From: Caballeronia sp. LZ062
Lineage (GTDB): Bacteria > Pseudomonadota > Gammaproteobacteria > Burkholderiales > Burkholderiaceae
NCBI RefSeq assembly: GCF_031450785.1
Contig: NZ_JARTWB010000002.1
Coordinates: forward strand, 1,736,001-1,800,000
Length of the DNA stretch: 64,000 bases
Direction: 5' to 3'
The translations under genes and the position numbers were made by a program. Of the stretch, positions 1-9,340 are shown in pieces (within the stretch, counting starts at the first letter, position 1; each line of letters starts with the position of its first letter). The notes below the pieces were generated by a model. It was given only the letters and a program-made list of their open reading frames with translations. It was not told the DNA's origin and made no database searches.

Positions 1-564
1 GCCTTCCTGCTGATCTGGAGCCCGAAGAAGTGGCCGTGGCCCGAACTGCCCGACATTGCGCGCCGCGTGGCTGCAGGCGAAGCCGTCGCCGACGTCTGGG
101 GCTGCGGCACCGCGCGCGGCCTCATGCCGGGCGATCGCGTCTTCGTGCATCGCGTGGCGCAGGAGCCGAAAGGCGTGTTCGCCTCGGGCTACGTGACGCG
201 CGCGCCGTACGAAGTGCCCGATCCGCAGTCGAAGCGCGGCTATCGGTTATGCATCGACTTCGTGTATGACTGGCTCGTCGATGCACACGAGCATGTCGTC
301 GTCACACGCGACGAGTTGCGCGCGCATCCGCTTTCCGTGCAGACGTGGGATGCGCAAAGTTCCGGCACGCTCATCAAGCCGATGGCCGAGGGCACGCTGG
401 AAAAGCTGTGGACGGAGCGCACTGGCCGGCGCGGACGTCCTCCCGCCGCGACCGCTTTTCCCGTGCGCGCGACGCCCTCCAAAGCCAGCGCCCGCGCCGC
501 GCGCGAGGCTCGTGCAGCCGACGACCCGCCGCCGCGTAAGCCGTCGCGGGCGCGTCAGCCGTAA
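1..564 (+). CDS. 3' part of a small protein of unknown function (EVE/PUA-like?)
   Basis: The frame is open from the first base to a TAA at 562-564, so the true start lies left of the window. The visible part is about 187 residues. It opens with [16 protein letters not shown], has a Trp-rich pattern ([10 protein letters not shown], then [15 protein letters not shown]), and ends in a basic Ala/Arg/Pro-rich tail of some 45 residues. The combination of an N-terminal strand with WSPKKW and the GDRVFVHR...GIFASGYV-type segment resembles EVE/PUA-like folds that bind modified nucleic acids, but I recognise no catalytic motif. It sits just upstream of hemL on the same strand. The family assignment is a guess; that it is coding is likely from codon usage. 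Confidence 0.6.
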   Translation, partial: AFLLIWSPKKWPWPELPDIARRVAAGEAVADVWGCGTARGLMPGDRVFVHRVAQEPKGVFASGYVTRAPYEVPDPQSKRGYRLCIDFVYDWLVDAHEHVVVTRDELRAHPLSVQTWDAQSSGTLIKPMAEGTLEKLWTERTGRRGRPPAATAFPVRATPSKASARAAREARAADDPPPRKPSRARQP

Positions 565-689
565 CCGGCCTCCCGCCAACGAGTCCGGTACAATTTGAGC
601 AACATTTGTCGCACCGGACGCCCTTGCTCAACGTGCTTTCAGCGCGCCGGTCGCACGTCTCGCATCCACTTTCAGCGCAGGCCTTCTCC

Positions 690-1973
690 ATGTCCAAGAA
701 CCAAGCCCTTTTCGAACGCGCTCAGCGAACCATCCCCGGCGGCGTGAATTCGCCGGTGCGGGCGTTTCGCTCGGTCGGCGGCACGCCCCGCTTCATCGAG
801 CGCGCGCAAGGCCCGTACTTCTGGGATGCCGAAGGCAAACGCTATATCGACTACATCGGCTCGTGGGGACCGATGATCGTCGGCCACGTGCACCCGGAAG
901 TGCTCGAAGCGGTGCAGCGCGTGCTCGCCGACGGCTTCTCGTTCGGCGCGCCGACGGAAGCGGAAATCGAGATCGCGGAGGAAATCTGCAAGCTCGTGCC
1001 GTCGATCGAACAGGTGCGCATGGTGTCCTCCGGCACGGAAGCGACGATGAGCGCGCTGCGTCTCGCGCGCGGCTTCACGAACCGCAGCCGCATCGTGAAG
1101 TTCGAGGGCTGCTATCACGGCCACGCGGACAGCCTGCTCGTGAAAGCGGGTTCGGGTCTCCTGACTTTCGGCAATCCGACATCGGCGGGCGTGCCAGCGG
1201 ATATCGCCAAGCACACGACGGTGCTCGAATACAACAATGTCGAGCAGCTCAACGAAGCGTTCGCGGCGTTCGGCGCGGAAATCGCGTCGGTGATCGTGGA
1301 GCCGGTCGCGGGCAACATGAACCTCGTGCGCGCGACGCCGGAGTTCCTCAACGCGCTGCGTGATCGCTGCAACGAGTATGGCTCGGTGCTGATTTTCGAC
1401 GAAGTGATGTGCGGTTTTCGCGTCGCGCTCGGCGGCGCGCAGCAGGTCTACGGCATCAAGCCGGACCTCACGTGCCTCGGCAAGGTCATCGGCGGCGGCA
1501 TGCCGGCGGCGGCGTTCGGCGGGCGACGCGACATCATGGCGCATCTCGCGCCGCTCGGCGGCGTCTATCAGGCGGGCACGTTGTCCGGCAATCCCATCGC
1601 CGTCGCGGCGGGCCTGAAGACGCTGCAGATCATCCAGCGCGAAGGCTTTTACGACGACCTCGCGAAGAAGACGCGCAAGCTGGTCGACGGCCTCACCTCT
1701 GCCGCGCGCGAAGCGAAAGTGCCCTTCTGCGCCGATTCGATCGGCGGCATGTTCGGCCTCTACTTCATGGAGACCGTGCCGGGCAGCTTCGCGCAGATCC
1801 AGCAAGGCGACACGAAACGCTTCAACACGTTCTTCCACGCGATGCTCGATGCCGGCGTGTACTTCGCGCCGTCCGCGTTCGAAGCGGGGTTCGTCTCCAG
1901 CGCCCACGACGACGCCGTGCTCGACGCGACCCTCGACGCTGCGCGCGGCGCGTTCGCGTCGCTCGCAGTTTAA
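690..1973 (+). CDS. hemL: Glutamate-1-semialdehyde 2,1-aminomutase
   Basis: HemL moves the amino group of glutamate-1-semialdehyde to give 5-aminolevulinate, the first committed precursor of haem in the C5 pathway; it is cytosolic and uses pyridoxamine/pyridoxal phosphate. The 427-residue product starts [12 protein letters not shown], has the family opening [11 protein letters not shown], the [10 protein letters not shown] segment, the FDEVMCGFR motif with the PLP-ring aspartate, and the PLP lysine K265 in [11 protein letters not shown]. Length is typical. An in-frame TTG at 606 would add 28 unconserved residues, so the ATG at 690 is preferred. It is followed after 27 bases by ribD, putting haem and flavin synthesis genes on one strand. 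Confidence 0.96.
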   Translation: MSKNQALFERAQRTIPGGVNSPVRAFRSVGGTPRFIERAQGPYFWDAEGKRYIDYIGSWGPMIVGHVHPEVLEAVQRVLADGFSFGAPTEAEIEIAEEICKLVPSIEQVRMVSSGTEATMSALRLARGFTNRSRIVKFEGCYHGHADSLLVKAGSGLLTFGNPTSAGVPADIAKHTTVLEYNNVEQLNEAFAAFGAEIASVIVEPVAGNMNLVRATPEFLNALRDRCNEYGSVLIFDEVMCGFRVALGGAQQVYGIKPDLTCLGKVIGGGMPAAAFGGRRDIMAHLAPLGGVYQAGTLSGNPIAVAAGLKTLQIIQREGFYDDLAKKTRKLVDGLTSAAREAKVPFCADSIGGMFGLYFMETVPGSFAQIQQGDTKRFNTFFHAMLDAGVYFAPSAFEAGFVSSAHDDAVLDATLDAARGAFASLAV

Positions 1974-2000
1974 GGCCGCGCCGCGCAACGGGCCGCCGCG

Positions 2001-3122
2001 ATGTTCTCGCAAACCGATTTCACCTACATGGAGCGCGCGCTCGCGCTCGCCTCGCGCGGCATGTACACGACGACGCCGAATCCGCGCGTCGGCTGCGTGC
2101 TCGTCAAGAACGGCGAAGTGATCGGCATGGGCTTCACGCAGCCGGCCGGTCAGGACCACGCCGAAGTGCGCGCGCTGAAAGACGCCCGCTCGCGCGGCAA
2201 GGACCCGCGCGGCGCGACCGCCTACGTGACGCTCGAACCGTGCAGCCACTTCGGGCGCACGCCGCCCTGCGCGCATGCGCTGATCGACGCGCGCGTCGAG
2301 AAAGTCATCGCGGCGATGGAAGACCCGAATCCGACCGTGTCCGGCCGTGGCCTCGCGATGTTGCGCGACGCGGGCATCGACGTGCGCTGCGGGCTGCTCG
2401 CGAACGAAGCGCACGAGATGAACATCGGCTTCGTCTCGCGCATGACGCGGCGTCGCCCGTGGGTGCGCATGAAAGTGGCGGCGACGCTCGACGGACGCAC
2501 GGGCCTGCCCTCGGGCGAAAGCCAGTGGATCACCGGCGAAGACGCGCGCGCCGACGGTCACGCGTGGCGCGCCCGCGCCTGCGCGATCCTGACGGGCATC
2601 GGCACCGTGCGCGAGGACGATCCGCAACTCACCGTGCGCGCGGTCGATACGCCGCGCCAGCCGCAGCGCGTTCTGATCGACAGCCGGCTGGACGTGCCGC
2701 TGGACGCGCGCATTCTCGACGGCGCGCCGCCGTGGATCTTCCATTCCGCGAGTGCCGACGAGCAGCGCGCCGACATGCTGCGCGAAAAGGGCGCTGAACT
2801 CGTCGAGTTGTCGAACGAACACGGCAAAGTGGATCTTCCCGCCATGCTTACCGCGCTTGCGGACCGCGGCATCAACGAGTTGCACGTCGAGGCGGGCCAC
2901 AAGCTGAACGGCTCGCTGCTGCGCGAAGGCTGCGTCGATGAACTGCTGGTCTACCTCGCGCCGAGTCTGCTCGGCAGCGCGCCCGGCATGTTCGACTTCG
3001 CGCCGCCCGCCACGCTCGACGCGCGGCCGCATCTCAAGTTTCATCGCATCGACCGGCTCGGCGACGATCTGCGCATTCTGGCGCGCTTCGCCGATGCGCA
3101 CGTCGCCGGCCCGTTGCTCTAA
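2001..3122 (+). CDS. ribD: Bifunctional riboflavin biosynthesis deaminase/reductase
   Basis: RibD deaminates 2,5-diamino-6-ribosylamino-pyrimidinone 5'-phosphate and then reduces the ribosyl side chain with NADPH. The 373-residue protein has an N-terminal zinc deaminase domain (about 1-145) with the ligands and acid in order: H53 and E55 in DHAEVRA, C81 in EPCSHFG and C90 in TPPC. The C-terminal reductase domain begins near RPWVRMKVAATLDGR and includes SQWITGEDAR. It lies between hemL and the riboflavin synthase gene, the usual betaproteobacterial order. Nothing in the sequence looks abnormal. Confidence 0.96.
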   Translation: MFSQTDFTYMERALALASRGMYTTTPNPRVGCVLVKNGEVIGMGFTQPAGQDHAEVRALKDARSRGKDPRGATAYVTLEPCSHFGRTPPCAHALIDARVEKVIAAMEDPNPTVSGRGLAMLRDAGIDVRCGLLANEAHEMNIGFVSRMTRRRPWVRMKVAATLDGRTGLPSGESQWITGEDARADGHAWRARACAILTGIGTVREDDPQLTVRAVDTPRQPQRVLIDSRLDVPLDARILDGAPPWIFHSASADEQRADMLREKGAELVELSNEHGKVDLPAMLTALADRGINELHVEAGHKLNGSLLREGCVDELLVYLAPSLLGSAPGMFDFAPPATLDARPHLKFHRIDRLGDDLRILARFADAHVAGPLL

Positions 3123-3151
3123 ACACGCTTCGATACAAAGGAACGCGCTTC

Positions 3152-3784
3152 ATGTTTACAGGAATCGTCACGGCGGTCGGCCGCATCGAAAAAGTCACGC
3201 CGCTCGGCGCCGAGCCGGAAGCTGGCGTGCGTCTCAGAGTGGCGGCGGGCGGACTCGATCTCGCGGACGTCGAACTGGGCGACAGCATCGCGATTCAGGG
3301 CGCGTGCATGACGGTGATCGAGAAGTCGCCGGACGCCTTCGATGTGGACGTCTCCCGCGAAAGCCTGAACAAGACCGCCGGCCTGGGCGATGCCGGCGCG
3401 GAAGTCAATCTGGAAAAGGCCCTGCGCGCGCACGACCGGCTGGGCGGGCATCTGGTTTCCGGCCATGTCGATGGGCTCGGCACGGTGTCGCGCTTCGAGC
3501 GCGTGGGCGAATCGCATGAATTGCGCATCGTCGCGCCGAAGGACATCGGCAAGTATCTGGCTTACAAGGGCTCGGTGACGGTGAACGGCGTGAGTCTCAC
3601 GGTGAACGCCGTGGAGGATCGCCCGGACGGCTGCGAGTTCTCCATCAATCTCATTCCGCATACGGTCGAAGTGACGACGCTCAAGGCGCTTCGTGCGGGC
3701 GCGAAGGTGAATCTTGAGATCGATCTCATCGCGCGGTATGTGGAGCGGATGATGTCGGCGGCGTCGCCCGCGCAAGGCGCGTAG
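3152..3784 (+). CDS. ribE: Riboflavin synthase, alpha subunit
   Basis: The enzyme dismutates two 6,7-dimethyl-8-ribityllumazine molecules to riboflavin and the pyrimidinedione that LumS/RibH reuses. The 210-residue product begins with the invariant MFTGIV and carries two tandem lumazine-binding barrels of about 90 residues each; the second contains KGSVTVNGVSLTVN and INLIPHTVEVTTL. An AAAGGA Shine-Dalgarno precedes the ATG. It follows ribD by 29 bases. The symbol follows Bacillus usage; E. coli calls this gene ribC. Confidence 0.96.
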   Translation: MFTGIVTAVGRIEKVTPLGAEPEAGVRLRVAAGGLDLADVELGDSIAIQGACMTVIEKSPDAFDVDVSRESLNKTAGLGDAGAEVNLEKALRAHDRLGGHLVSGHVDGLGTVSRFERVGESHELRIVAPKDIGKYLAYKGSVTVNGVSLTVNAVEDRPDGCEFSINLIPHTVEVTTLKALRAGAKVNLEIDLIARYVERMMSAASPAQGA

Positions 3785-4169
3785 TCTGCAGGCCGCACCA
3801 TTTTTTGGCGATCGCAGACTGCTGCCGCATGTGGATTACAACCCGCATGAATCCCCACATCGAGACGGCTAACACGCGGCATGCGACGACCGACTCCGTT
3901 CGGCACCGGCGTACAAACAACGGTTTGCGACGGAGCACGCACACGTCGCTGAATCGCAAGCCTTGCGAGTTGTCGCGCTCCGGCGCCGCGCCGGCGCCTG
4001 CAGCAGCCTTTCACCGCCCTGCGCGCAACCCTGGCGAAAGCAGCGCTCAATTGCGTTGCTAGCCAGACCATACGCCGCCCCGCGCCCTCACGCGTATTCC
4101 CGGCGACTGTCCATCGGCCGTGGCGTAAAATACAGGCCTTTGCCAATCAGCCCTGTCGGGAACGCCACC
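3785..4169 (+). other. Intergenic region between ribE and ribBX
   Basis: These 385 bases hold no convincing gene. I looked for the FMN riboswitch that often precedes ribB-type genes and could not find its conserved GGCGGUAA-like and purine-rich boxes. There is a TAAAAT at 4126-4131, 39 bases before the ribBX start, that could be a -10 box, but no fitting -35. A GC palindrome lies around 3980-4000. Regulation of ribBX is therefore unresolved from sequence alone. Confidence 0.5.
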
Positions 4170-5336
4170 ATGTCGATCGCTTCCACTCCAGAAATCATCG
4201 CCGAGCTCAAGGCCGGCCGCATGGTGATCCTCGTCGACGAAGAAGATCGCGAGAACGAAGGCGACCTGATCGTCGCCGCCGACTTCATCACGCCCGAAGC
4301 CATCAACTTCATGGCGCGCTACGGCCGCGGCCTGATCTGCCTCACGCTCACGCAGGAACGCTGCAAGCTGCTCAACCTGCCGCTCATGACCCAGCGCAAC
4401 GGCACGCAATACGGCACGGCGTTCACCGTCAGCATCGAAGCCGCCGAGGGCGTGACCACCGGCATTTCCGCCGCCGACCGCTCGCGCACCATCGCCACGG
4501 CGGTCGCCGCGAATGCGCGCGCCGAAGACATCGTTCAGCCGGGCCACGTGTTCCCGATCATGGCGCAACCGGGGGGCGTGCTCGTGCGCGCGGGCCACAC
4601 GGAAGCCGGCTGCGACCTCGCCGCGCTCGCGGGCCTCACGCCCGCCGCCGTTATCTGCGAAGTGATCCGCGACGACGGCGAAATGGCGCGCCTGCCCGAT
4701 CTCATCGAATTCGGCGAGCAGCACGGCATCAAGATCGGCACGATCGCGGACCTGATCCACTATCGCAGCCGCACGGAATCCATCATCGAAAAGGTCAGCG
4801 AGCGCACCATGCAGACCGCGCACGGCACGTTCCGCGCGGTGCTGTATCGCGACGAACCGACCGGCTCGCCGCATATCGCGCTCGTGCGCGGCACGCCGTC
4901 GCCGGATCGCGAGACGCCCGTGCGCGTGCACGAACCGCTGTCGGTGCTGGACCTGCTTGAAATCGACGCATCGACGCACTCCTGGACCATCGACGCCGCC
5001 ATGAAGGAGATCGCCGCGCGCGATCTCGGCGCCATCGTCATGCTCAATTGCGGCGACAGCCGCGAGCATCTGGTCGACACGTTCCGCGCGCTCGACGAAA
5101 GCGACAAGACCGCCAAGCCGCAGCGCCGCCCGATCGACTTCAAGACCTACGGCATCGGCGCGCAGATTCTTCGCGATCTCGGCGTCGGCAAGATGCAGGT
5201 GCTCGCCAATCCGCGGCGCCTGGGCAGCATGTCGGGCTACGGGCTCGAAGTGACCGGCTTCATTCCGATGCCCGGCTGCCCCGCGACGGCGGCGAGCGCA
5301 ACCGACGGCACCGTCGCGCATCTGCGTTCGGCCTGA
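4170..5336 (+). CDS. ribBX: 3,4-dihydroxy-2-butanone 4-phosphate synthase with degenerate GTP cyclohydrolase II domain (RibBX type)
   Basis: The N-terminal half (about 1-205 of 388 residues) is a normal DHBP synthase that makes the four-carbon precursor of lumazine from ribulose 5-phosphate: it has [12 protein letters not shown], the RHT-like GHTEAGCDL and [13 protein letters not shown]. The C-terminal half aligns with GTP cyclohydrolase II at its edges ([25 protein letters not shown]), but the zinc cysteines (SECLTGD and CDC in E. coli RibA) and the RQEGRGIGL segment are absent; the equivalent stretch reads [16 protein letters not shown]. This matches the RibBX variant described in Proteobacteria, in which the second domain lacks cyclohydrolase activity, so a separate ribA is expected elsewhere. 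The ATG at 4170 is preferred over an upstream in-frame start at 3963, which adds an Arg-rich unconserved lead. Confidence 0.92.
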   Translation: MSIASTPEIIAELKAGRMVILVDEEDRENEGDLIVAADFITPEAINFMARYGRGLICLTLTQERCKLLNLPLMTQRNGTQYGTAFTVSIEAAEGVTTGISAADRSRTIATAVAANARAEDIVQPGHVFPIMAQPGGVLVRAGHTEAGCDLAALAGLTPAAVICEVIRDDGEMARLPDLIEFGEQHGIKIGTIADLIHYRSRTESIIEKVSERTMQTAHGTFRAVLYRDEPTGSPHIALVRGTPSPDRETPVRVHEPLSVLDLLEIDASTHSWTIDAAMKEIAARDLGAIVMLNCGDSREHLVDTFRALDESDKTAKPQRRPIDFKTYGIGAQILRDLGVGKMQVLANPRRLGSMSGYGLEVTGFIPMPGCPATAASATDGTVAHLRSA

Positions 5337-5372
5337 GCGCATCCAACTTATTCCAAACCAACGGACCTCTAC

Positions 5373-5882
5373 ATGGAAATCGGACAATACCAGCCGAACC
5401 TCGACGGTGACGGCCTGCGCATCGGCATCGTGCAGTCGCGCTTCAACGAACCGGTGTGCAACGGCCTCGCGGATGCATGCATCGAGGAGCTGGAGCGCCT
5501 CGGCGTGATCGGCGAGGACGTGCTGCTCGTGACCGTGCCGGGCGCGCTCGAAATTCCGCTCGCGCTGCAAAAGCTCGCCGAATCCGGCCAGTTCGACGCC
5601 CTGATCGCGCTCGGCGCGGTCGTGCGCGGCGAGACGTACCACTTCGAACTCGTGTCGAACGAAAGCGGCTCGGGCATTTCGCGCATCGCGCTCGATTTCG
5701 GCATTCCGGTGGCGAATGCCGTGCTCACGACCGAAAACGACGAACAAGCCGTCGCACGCATGACGGAAAAAGGCCGCGACGCCGCGCGCGTGGCAGTCGA
5801 GATGGCTAACCTGTCGGTGGCGCTGGAGCAACTCGGCGGCGACGAAGAAGATGACGAAGACGAAGACGAGGACCGCGCATGA
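5373..5882 (+). CDS. ribH: 6,7-dimethyl-8-ribityllumazine synthase
   Basis: RibH condenses the pyrimidinedione with DHBP to give lumazine, the substrate of RibE, and usually forms a hollow icosahedral or pentameric shell. The 169-residue product has [31 protein letters not shown], and [14 protein letters not shown] with the catalytic histidine. The last 15 residues are almost all Asp and Glu (from LGGDEEDD), an acidic tail not needed for catalysis. It overlaps nusB by four bases (ATGA), which suggests translational coupling. Confidence 0.96.
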   Translation: MEIGQYQPNLDGDGLRIGIVQSRFNEPVCNGLADACIEELERLGVIGEDVLLVTVPGALEIPLALQKLAESGQFDALIALGAVVRGETYHFELVSNESGSGISRIALDFGIPVANAVLTTENDEQAVARMTEKGRDAARVAVEMANLSVALEQLGGDEEDDEDEDEDRA

Positions 5883-6313
5883 AGAGCGCACGACGCCGCT
5901 CGCGTGAACTCGCGACGCAAGGGCTTTACCAATGGCTGCTGTCGGGCGCGCCCGGCGGCGAGATCGACGCGCAGTTGCGCAACGCGCAGGGTTTCGACAA
6001 GGCCGACCGCGAACATCTGGACGCGATCCTGCACGGCGTGATCAAGGAAGCGGATGCGCTTTCCGCCGAACTGCAACCGTGCCTCGACCGTCCGATCGAC
6101 CAGTTGTCGCCGGTCGAGCGCGCAGTGCTGCTCGTGGCCGCGTTCGAATTCAAGCATCACATCGACATTCCGTATCGCGTGGTCATCAACGAGGCAGTGG
6201 AACTAACGAAGACCTTCGGCGGCTCGGACGGCTACAAGTACGTGAACGGCGTGCTCGACAAGCTCGCCGTCGCGATGCGTCCCGCCGAAGCGCAGGCGCG
6301 CGGACGCGGCTAA
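5879..6313 (+). CDS. nusB: Transcription antitermination factor NusB
   Basis: NusB binds boxA RNA with NusE (ribosomal protein S10) and supports antitermination on rRNA operons. The 144-residue, all-helical product starts [19 protein letters not shown] and has the C-terminal family segment [17 protein letters not shown] followed by [10 protein letters not shown]. The ribH-nusB overlap is the common proteobacterial arrangement. Length is normal. Confidence 0.95.
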   Translation: MKSARRRSRELATQGLYQWLLSGAPGGEIDAQLRNAQGFDKADREHLDAILHGVIKEADALSAELQPCLDRPIDQLSPVERAVLLVAAFEFKHHIDIPYRVVINEAVELTKTFGGSDGYKYVNGVLDKLAVAMRPAEAQARGRG

Positions 6314-6333
6314 CGGGATATGGGATCGACGGC

Positions 6334-7527
6334 ATGAATACCGCTTCGGAGCCGCTCATGCGGCTCGCCTCCCGCGTCGACGCCATCGAGCCGTTCTACG
6401 TGATGGAGTTGATGAAGGACGCCCAGGCGCTGGAGCGCGCCGGACGCGACATCATCCACATGGGAATCGGCGAGCCGGACTTCACCGCGCCCGCGCCGGT
6501 CACGCGCGCCGCCGCAGACGCGCTGGCCCGCGGGGTCACGCAGTACACGAATGCGCTGGGCGTCACCGCGCTGCGCGAGGCGATCGCCGCGCATTACCGC
6601 GACGCGTTCGGCTTGACCGTCGATCCCGCGCGCATCGTGGTGACGGCGGGCGCGTCCGCCGCGCTCTTGCTCGCGTGCATGGCGCTCGTCGACAACGGCG
6701 ACGAAGTGTTGATGCCCGATCCGTGCTATCCGTGCAACCGGCACTTCGTGTCGGCGGCGGACGGCAAGCCGGTGCTGATCGCGAGCGGCCCGGCCGAGCG
6801 CTTCCAGCTCACCGCCGAACAGGTCGAAGCGCACTGGACGAGCGCGACGCGCGGCGTGCTGCTCGCGTCGCCTTCGAACCCGACCGGCACGTCCATCGAG
6901 CCGGAGGAGTTGCGGCGGATCGTCGGCAAGGTGCGGGAGCGCGGCGGCTTCACCATCGTCGACGAGATCTATCAGGGCTTGAGCTACGACGCGAAGCCCG
7001 TGTCGGCGCTCTCGTTCGGCGACGACGTGGTGACGGTCAACAGCTTCTCGAAGTACTTCAACATGACCGGCTGGCGGCTCGGCTGGCTCGTCGTGCCGCA
7101 CGCGATGATCGGCGCGGTCGAGAAGCTCTCGCAGAATCTGTTCATTTGCGCATCGGCGCTCGCGCAACATGCGGCGCTCGCCTGCTTCGAGCCGGAGACG
7201 CTCGCCATCTACGAAGCGCGCCGGCTGGAGTTCAAGCGCCGGCGCGACTACATCGTGCCGGCGCTGCGTTCGCTCGGCTTCGGCGTGCCGGTCGTGCCGG
7301 ACGGCGCGTTCTACGTCTACGCCGATACGACAAGCGTGCCGCACCCCGCTGCCGGCGACAGCGAAAGGCTCACGCGTTCCATGCTGCATGACGCGGGCGT
7401 GGTCCTCGTGCCGGGCGCGGATTTCGGCTTTCATGCGCCCGATCGATATATCCGGCTCTCGTATGCAACGGCGTACTCGAAGCTGGAAGAAGCCGTCGCG
7501 CGGCTCGGGGACTTTTTCAGCCGCTGA
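6334..7527 (+). CDS. PLP-dependent class I/II aminotransferase
   Basis: A 397-residue fold-type I aminotransferase, 20 bases after nusB. It shows HMGIGEPDFTAP near the N-terminus, ASPSNPTGTSIE in the middle, VDEIYQGLSYD with the PLP aspartate, and the PLP lysine K240 in NSFSKYFNMTGWRLGW, followed by the phosphate-binding arginine region. Relatives are annotated as aspartate or alanine/valine-type aminotransferases; the substrate cannot be read from the sequence. A strong terminator follows. The start at ATG 6334 is chosen because upstream in-frame sequence overlaps nusB and is Arg-rich shadow coding. Confidence 0.88.
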   Translation: MNTASEPLMRLASRVDAIEPFYVMELMKDAQALERAGRDIIHMGIGEPDFTAPAPVTRAAADALARGVTQYTNALGVTALREAIAAHYRDAFGLTVDPARIVVTAGASAALLLACMALVDNGDEVLMPDPCYPCNRHFVSAADGKPVLIASGPAERFQLTAEQVEAHWTSATRGVLLASPSNPTGTSIEPEELRRIVGKVRERGGFTIVDEIYQGLSYDAKPVSALSFGDDVVTVNSFSKYFNMTGWRLGWLVVPHAMIGAVEKLSQNLFICASALAQHAALACFEPETLAIYEARRLEFKRRRDYIVPALRSLGFGVPVVPDGAFYVYADTTSVPHPAAGDSERLTRSMLHDAGVVLVPGADFGFHAPDRYIRLSYATAYSKLEEAVARLGDFFSR

Positions 7528-7543
7528 ACGTCATTCGCCGACA

Positions 7544-7580
7544 AACAAAAAGGGCACCCGCATGTGGTGCCCTTTTTGTT
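7544..7580. terminator. Bidirectional intrinsic terminator
   Basis: A perfect 15-bp inverted repeat, 7544-7558 against 7566-7580, with a 7-base loop. The arms include five A and five T, so each strand reads a stem ending in a U-run. It lies between the convergent aminotransferase and transglycosylase genes and can serve both. Confidence 0.9.
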
Positions 7581-7604
7581 TTGTCTGACTGTGTTCGCCG
7601 ACGA

Positions 7605-8753
7605 TCAGGCGCCCAGTTCGGCCGAAGCGCCATGCTTCGAATCGCCGGAATCGCTTTCGTCTTGCGAGTCGGCCTTCTTCGCGCCGTCGATCGTCACGTG
7701 GACGCGCTTGGCCGTATCCACCGAGGCGGACGCCAGCACTTGTTTCGGCGCGGCCTGGACGGGCGCCTGCGGCGCGTTGATCGGCACGTTGCGGCCACGC
7801 GCGACATCGCGCAGACGCGCCCGCTCGGCCAGCACCTTCGCGCCGTAGCCGCCGTCGTCCTGCGACGTCGAACCGACGTAGTAGCGCAGACCGCCCGCCA
7901 CGGAACCGCCGCGCGCAATGCAGTCCTTCAGCACCAGCGCGCCGACCTTGATGTTCGCGAGCGGATCGAGCGCCGCGTGCGAGCCGCCGAAGTACTCGAA
8001 CTTGTCCGAATGGACCTTCGACATGACCTGCATCAGCCCTTTCGCGCCGACGCCGCTTTCCGCATACGGATTAAAGCCCGATTCGATGGCCATGACCGAC
8101 AGCAGCAGCAGCGGATCGAGACCGACTTCGCGGCCCGTGTCGAACGCGGCGCGCACGAGGTCGCTTACCGGCTCTTCGGCCACGCGGTAGCGCCGCGCGA
8201 TGAAGTTCGCAACCAGCTTCTGTTCGCGCGTGGAGACGAGCACGCGGTCGTCGCGCGCATCGGCGACGATACGTTGCGCGGGAATGGCGCTCGCCAGCAA
8301 GCTGACGGACGGCATCGTGCGGGGATCGAGCCCGTTGGGCGACACGGCGAGACTGATGCCGCCGGTCAGCTGGCGCGTGCTGTCGTCATCGGTCGCGGCC
8401 GCGCCGAGCGACGGAACTTGCGCCGGCGGCGCCGCCGACACGTCCGGGTTCGCGGCCAGGCTGATGGGCGCGGCATCAGCAGGCGGGCGATGCACGGCCG
8501 AGAACGGCGGAAGCGGCTGGCCGGCCAGAAGCCGCGCCGGACCGGCTTGGACCGCCGCGGACACGAACGGCATGATCCGTGCGGCAAAGGTCGTGCGCCA
8601 GGACGGCAAGAGCCATAGCGCGAGCGCCGTGACGATGGCCGCGCAACCGACCAGGCTAAAAAGATAGTGACTCATACGGCTTCCACGACGCAGCGCGGTG
8701 CGCAAACCTTGCGCGACGCGAGTGTCCGGACGCCACGATAACCAAGCGTTCAT
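7605..8753 (-). CDS. Membrane-anchored lytic transglycosylase (SLT family 1)
   Basis: The 382-residue protein has a short cytoplasmic lead, one N-terminal membrane segment (HYLFSLVGCAAIVTALALWL, near residues 29-48), a low-complexity periplasmic linker, and a C-terminal SLT domain with the catalytic glutamate E224 in MAIESGFNPYA, then GAKGLMQVM and LDPLANIKVGALVL. Such enzymes cleave the MurNAc-GlcNAc bond of peptidoglycan with anhydro ring formation. The ATG at 8753 has a GGGAG six bases upstream; a longer TTG start at 8795 and a shorter ATG at 8675 are less well supported. The C-terminal 70 residues are Ala/Ser/Asp-rich and probably disordered. Confidence 0.88.
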   Translation of the reverse strand: MNAWLSWRPDTRVAQGLRTALRRGSRMSHYLFSLVGCAAIVTALALWLLPSWRTTFAARIMPFVSAAVQAGPARLLAGQPLPPFSAVHRPPADAAPISLAANPDVSAAPPAQVPSLGAAATDDDSTRQLTGGISLAVSPNGLDPRTMPSVSLLASAIPAQRIVADARDDRVLVSTREQKLVANFIARRYRVAEEPVSDLVRAAFDTGREVGLDPLLLLSVMAIESGFNPYAESGVGAKGLMQVMSKVHSDKFEYFGGSHAALDPLANIKVGALVLKDCIARGGSVAGGLRYYVGSTSQDDGGYGAKVLAERARLRDVARGRNVPINAPQAPVQAAPKQVLASASVDTAKRVHVTIDGAKKADSQDESDSGDSKHGASAELGA

Positions 8754-8959
8754 CGATGCTCCCAATGTTGCATGATTCAAGCTGATGAATACCAATCAAC
8801 CGGCATTCGAAAGCGCAAATCAGACACCGCTCGCTCTTGGCAAGGCGTAAGCGGCATCGGGGAAACGGCATGCGCCGTCTGGAAAGCCGATCCGGCAACA
8901 GCGGCCGGAGTGCGCGGCACGAACAACATGCCCTTGGTGCGCAGGTGGCTTTCCACGCG

Positions 8960-8984
8960 AAAAACCGGCGCATGAAAACGCCGG
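8960..8984 (-). terminator. Intrinsic terminator inside the ubiD-transglycosylase gap
   Basis: Read on the minus strand: CCGGCG, an 8-base loop, CGCCGG, then five U. It lies upstream of the transglycosylase start, so it would end or attenuate a leftward transcript before that gene. Confidence 0.55.
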
Positions 8985-9096
8985 CAGTGACAACCAACAG
9001 CCATGAATCGCCGGGCAGGTGCGGCGCAGGCGACGCATAGCGTCTGAGAAAAGACCTGAGGCTAAGGTAAAAAGTTTCAAAACCTGCAATGGATGC
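8960..9096 (-). ncRNA. Candidate small RNA or leader transcript
   Basis: A sigma70-like promoter on the minus strand (9103-9130) would start a transcript near 9096, which meets a hairpin with a U-run at 8960-8984, giving about 137 nt. Inside lies a small perfect hairpin GACGC-UAU-GCGUC. No open reading frame in it has a Shine-Dalgarno. It could be a free small RNA, or a long attenuated leader for the transglycosylase gene that begins 207 bases further on. Not recognised as 6S RNA, because the ends do not pair. Confidence 0.4.
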
Positions 9097-9102
9097 GAAG
9101 CG

Positions 9103-9130
9103 ATTCTAGCAGGGTTTAATGATCCGTCAA
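9103..9130 (-). promoter_or_regulatory. Sigma70-type promoter, leftward
   Basis: On the minus strand TTGACG (9130-9125) and TAGAAT (9108-9103) are separated by 16 bases, each one mismatch from consensus. It is the best promoter in this gap and points away from ubiD. The surrounding bases are AT-rich for this genome. Confidence 0.6.
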
Positions 9131-9340
9131 TGCTATGCCTTTCCGTTTCAATTACTTACAGTAATAATGAACACCGTTTAGGAGCGCAAACGCACGTCCG
9201 CCACGCAGTTTTCCGGGGAATTTGCTGAGTGTCTCCCAGCGCACGGACTGCTGCACAGGTAAAATCGACAATCGCCTAGCGCGCAGCCGTCCCACCCCGC
9301 CCGCTTCCCGTAGCGGCCTCGAGTCCTCGTCCGACCATCG
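9131..9340 (+). other. Upstream region of ubiD
   Basis: Sequence left of ubiD is AT-rich around 9150-9185 and presumably holds the ubiD promoter, but I see no clear -35/-10 pair on the plus strand and no gene. Confidence 0.4.

Noticed and set aside
672..3101. An 809-codon open frame antisense to hemL and ribD
   Set aside because: High-GC third positions leave the opposite strand open. The translation is an Arg/Ala/Asp/His-rich shadow with no domain, and hemL and ribD are certain.
3785..4169. FMN riboswitch before ribBX
   Set aside because: The conserved RFN boxes could not be found on the plus strand.
8820..9089. 89-codon leftward frame within the ubiD/transglycosylase gap
   Set aside because: TTG start without Shine-Dalgarno; it runs through the terminator at 8960 and has no protein-like pattern.
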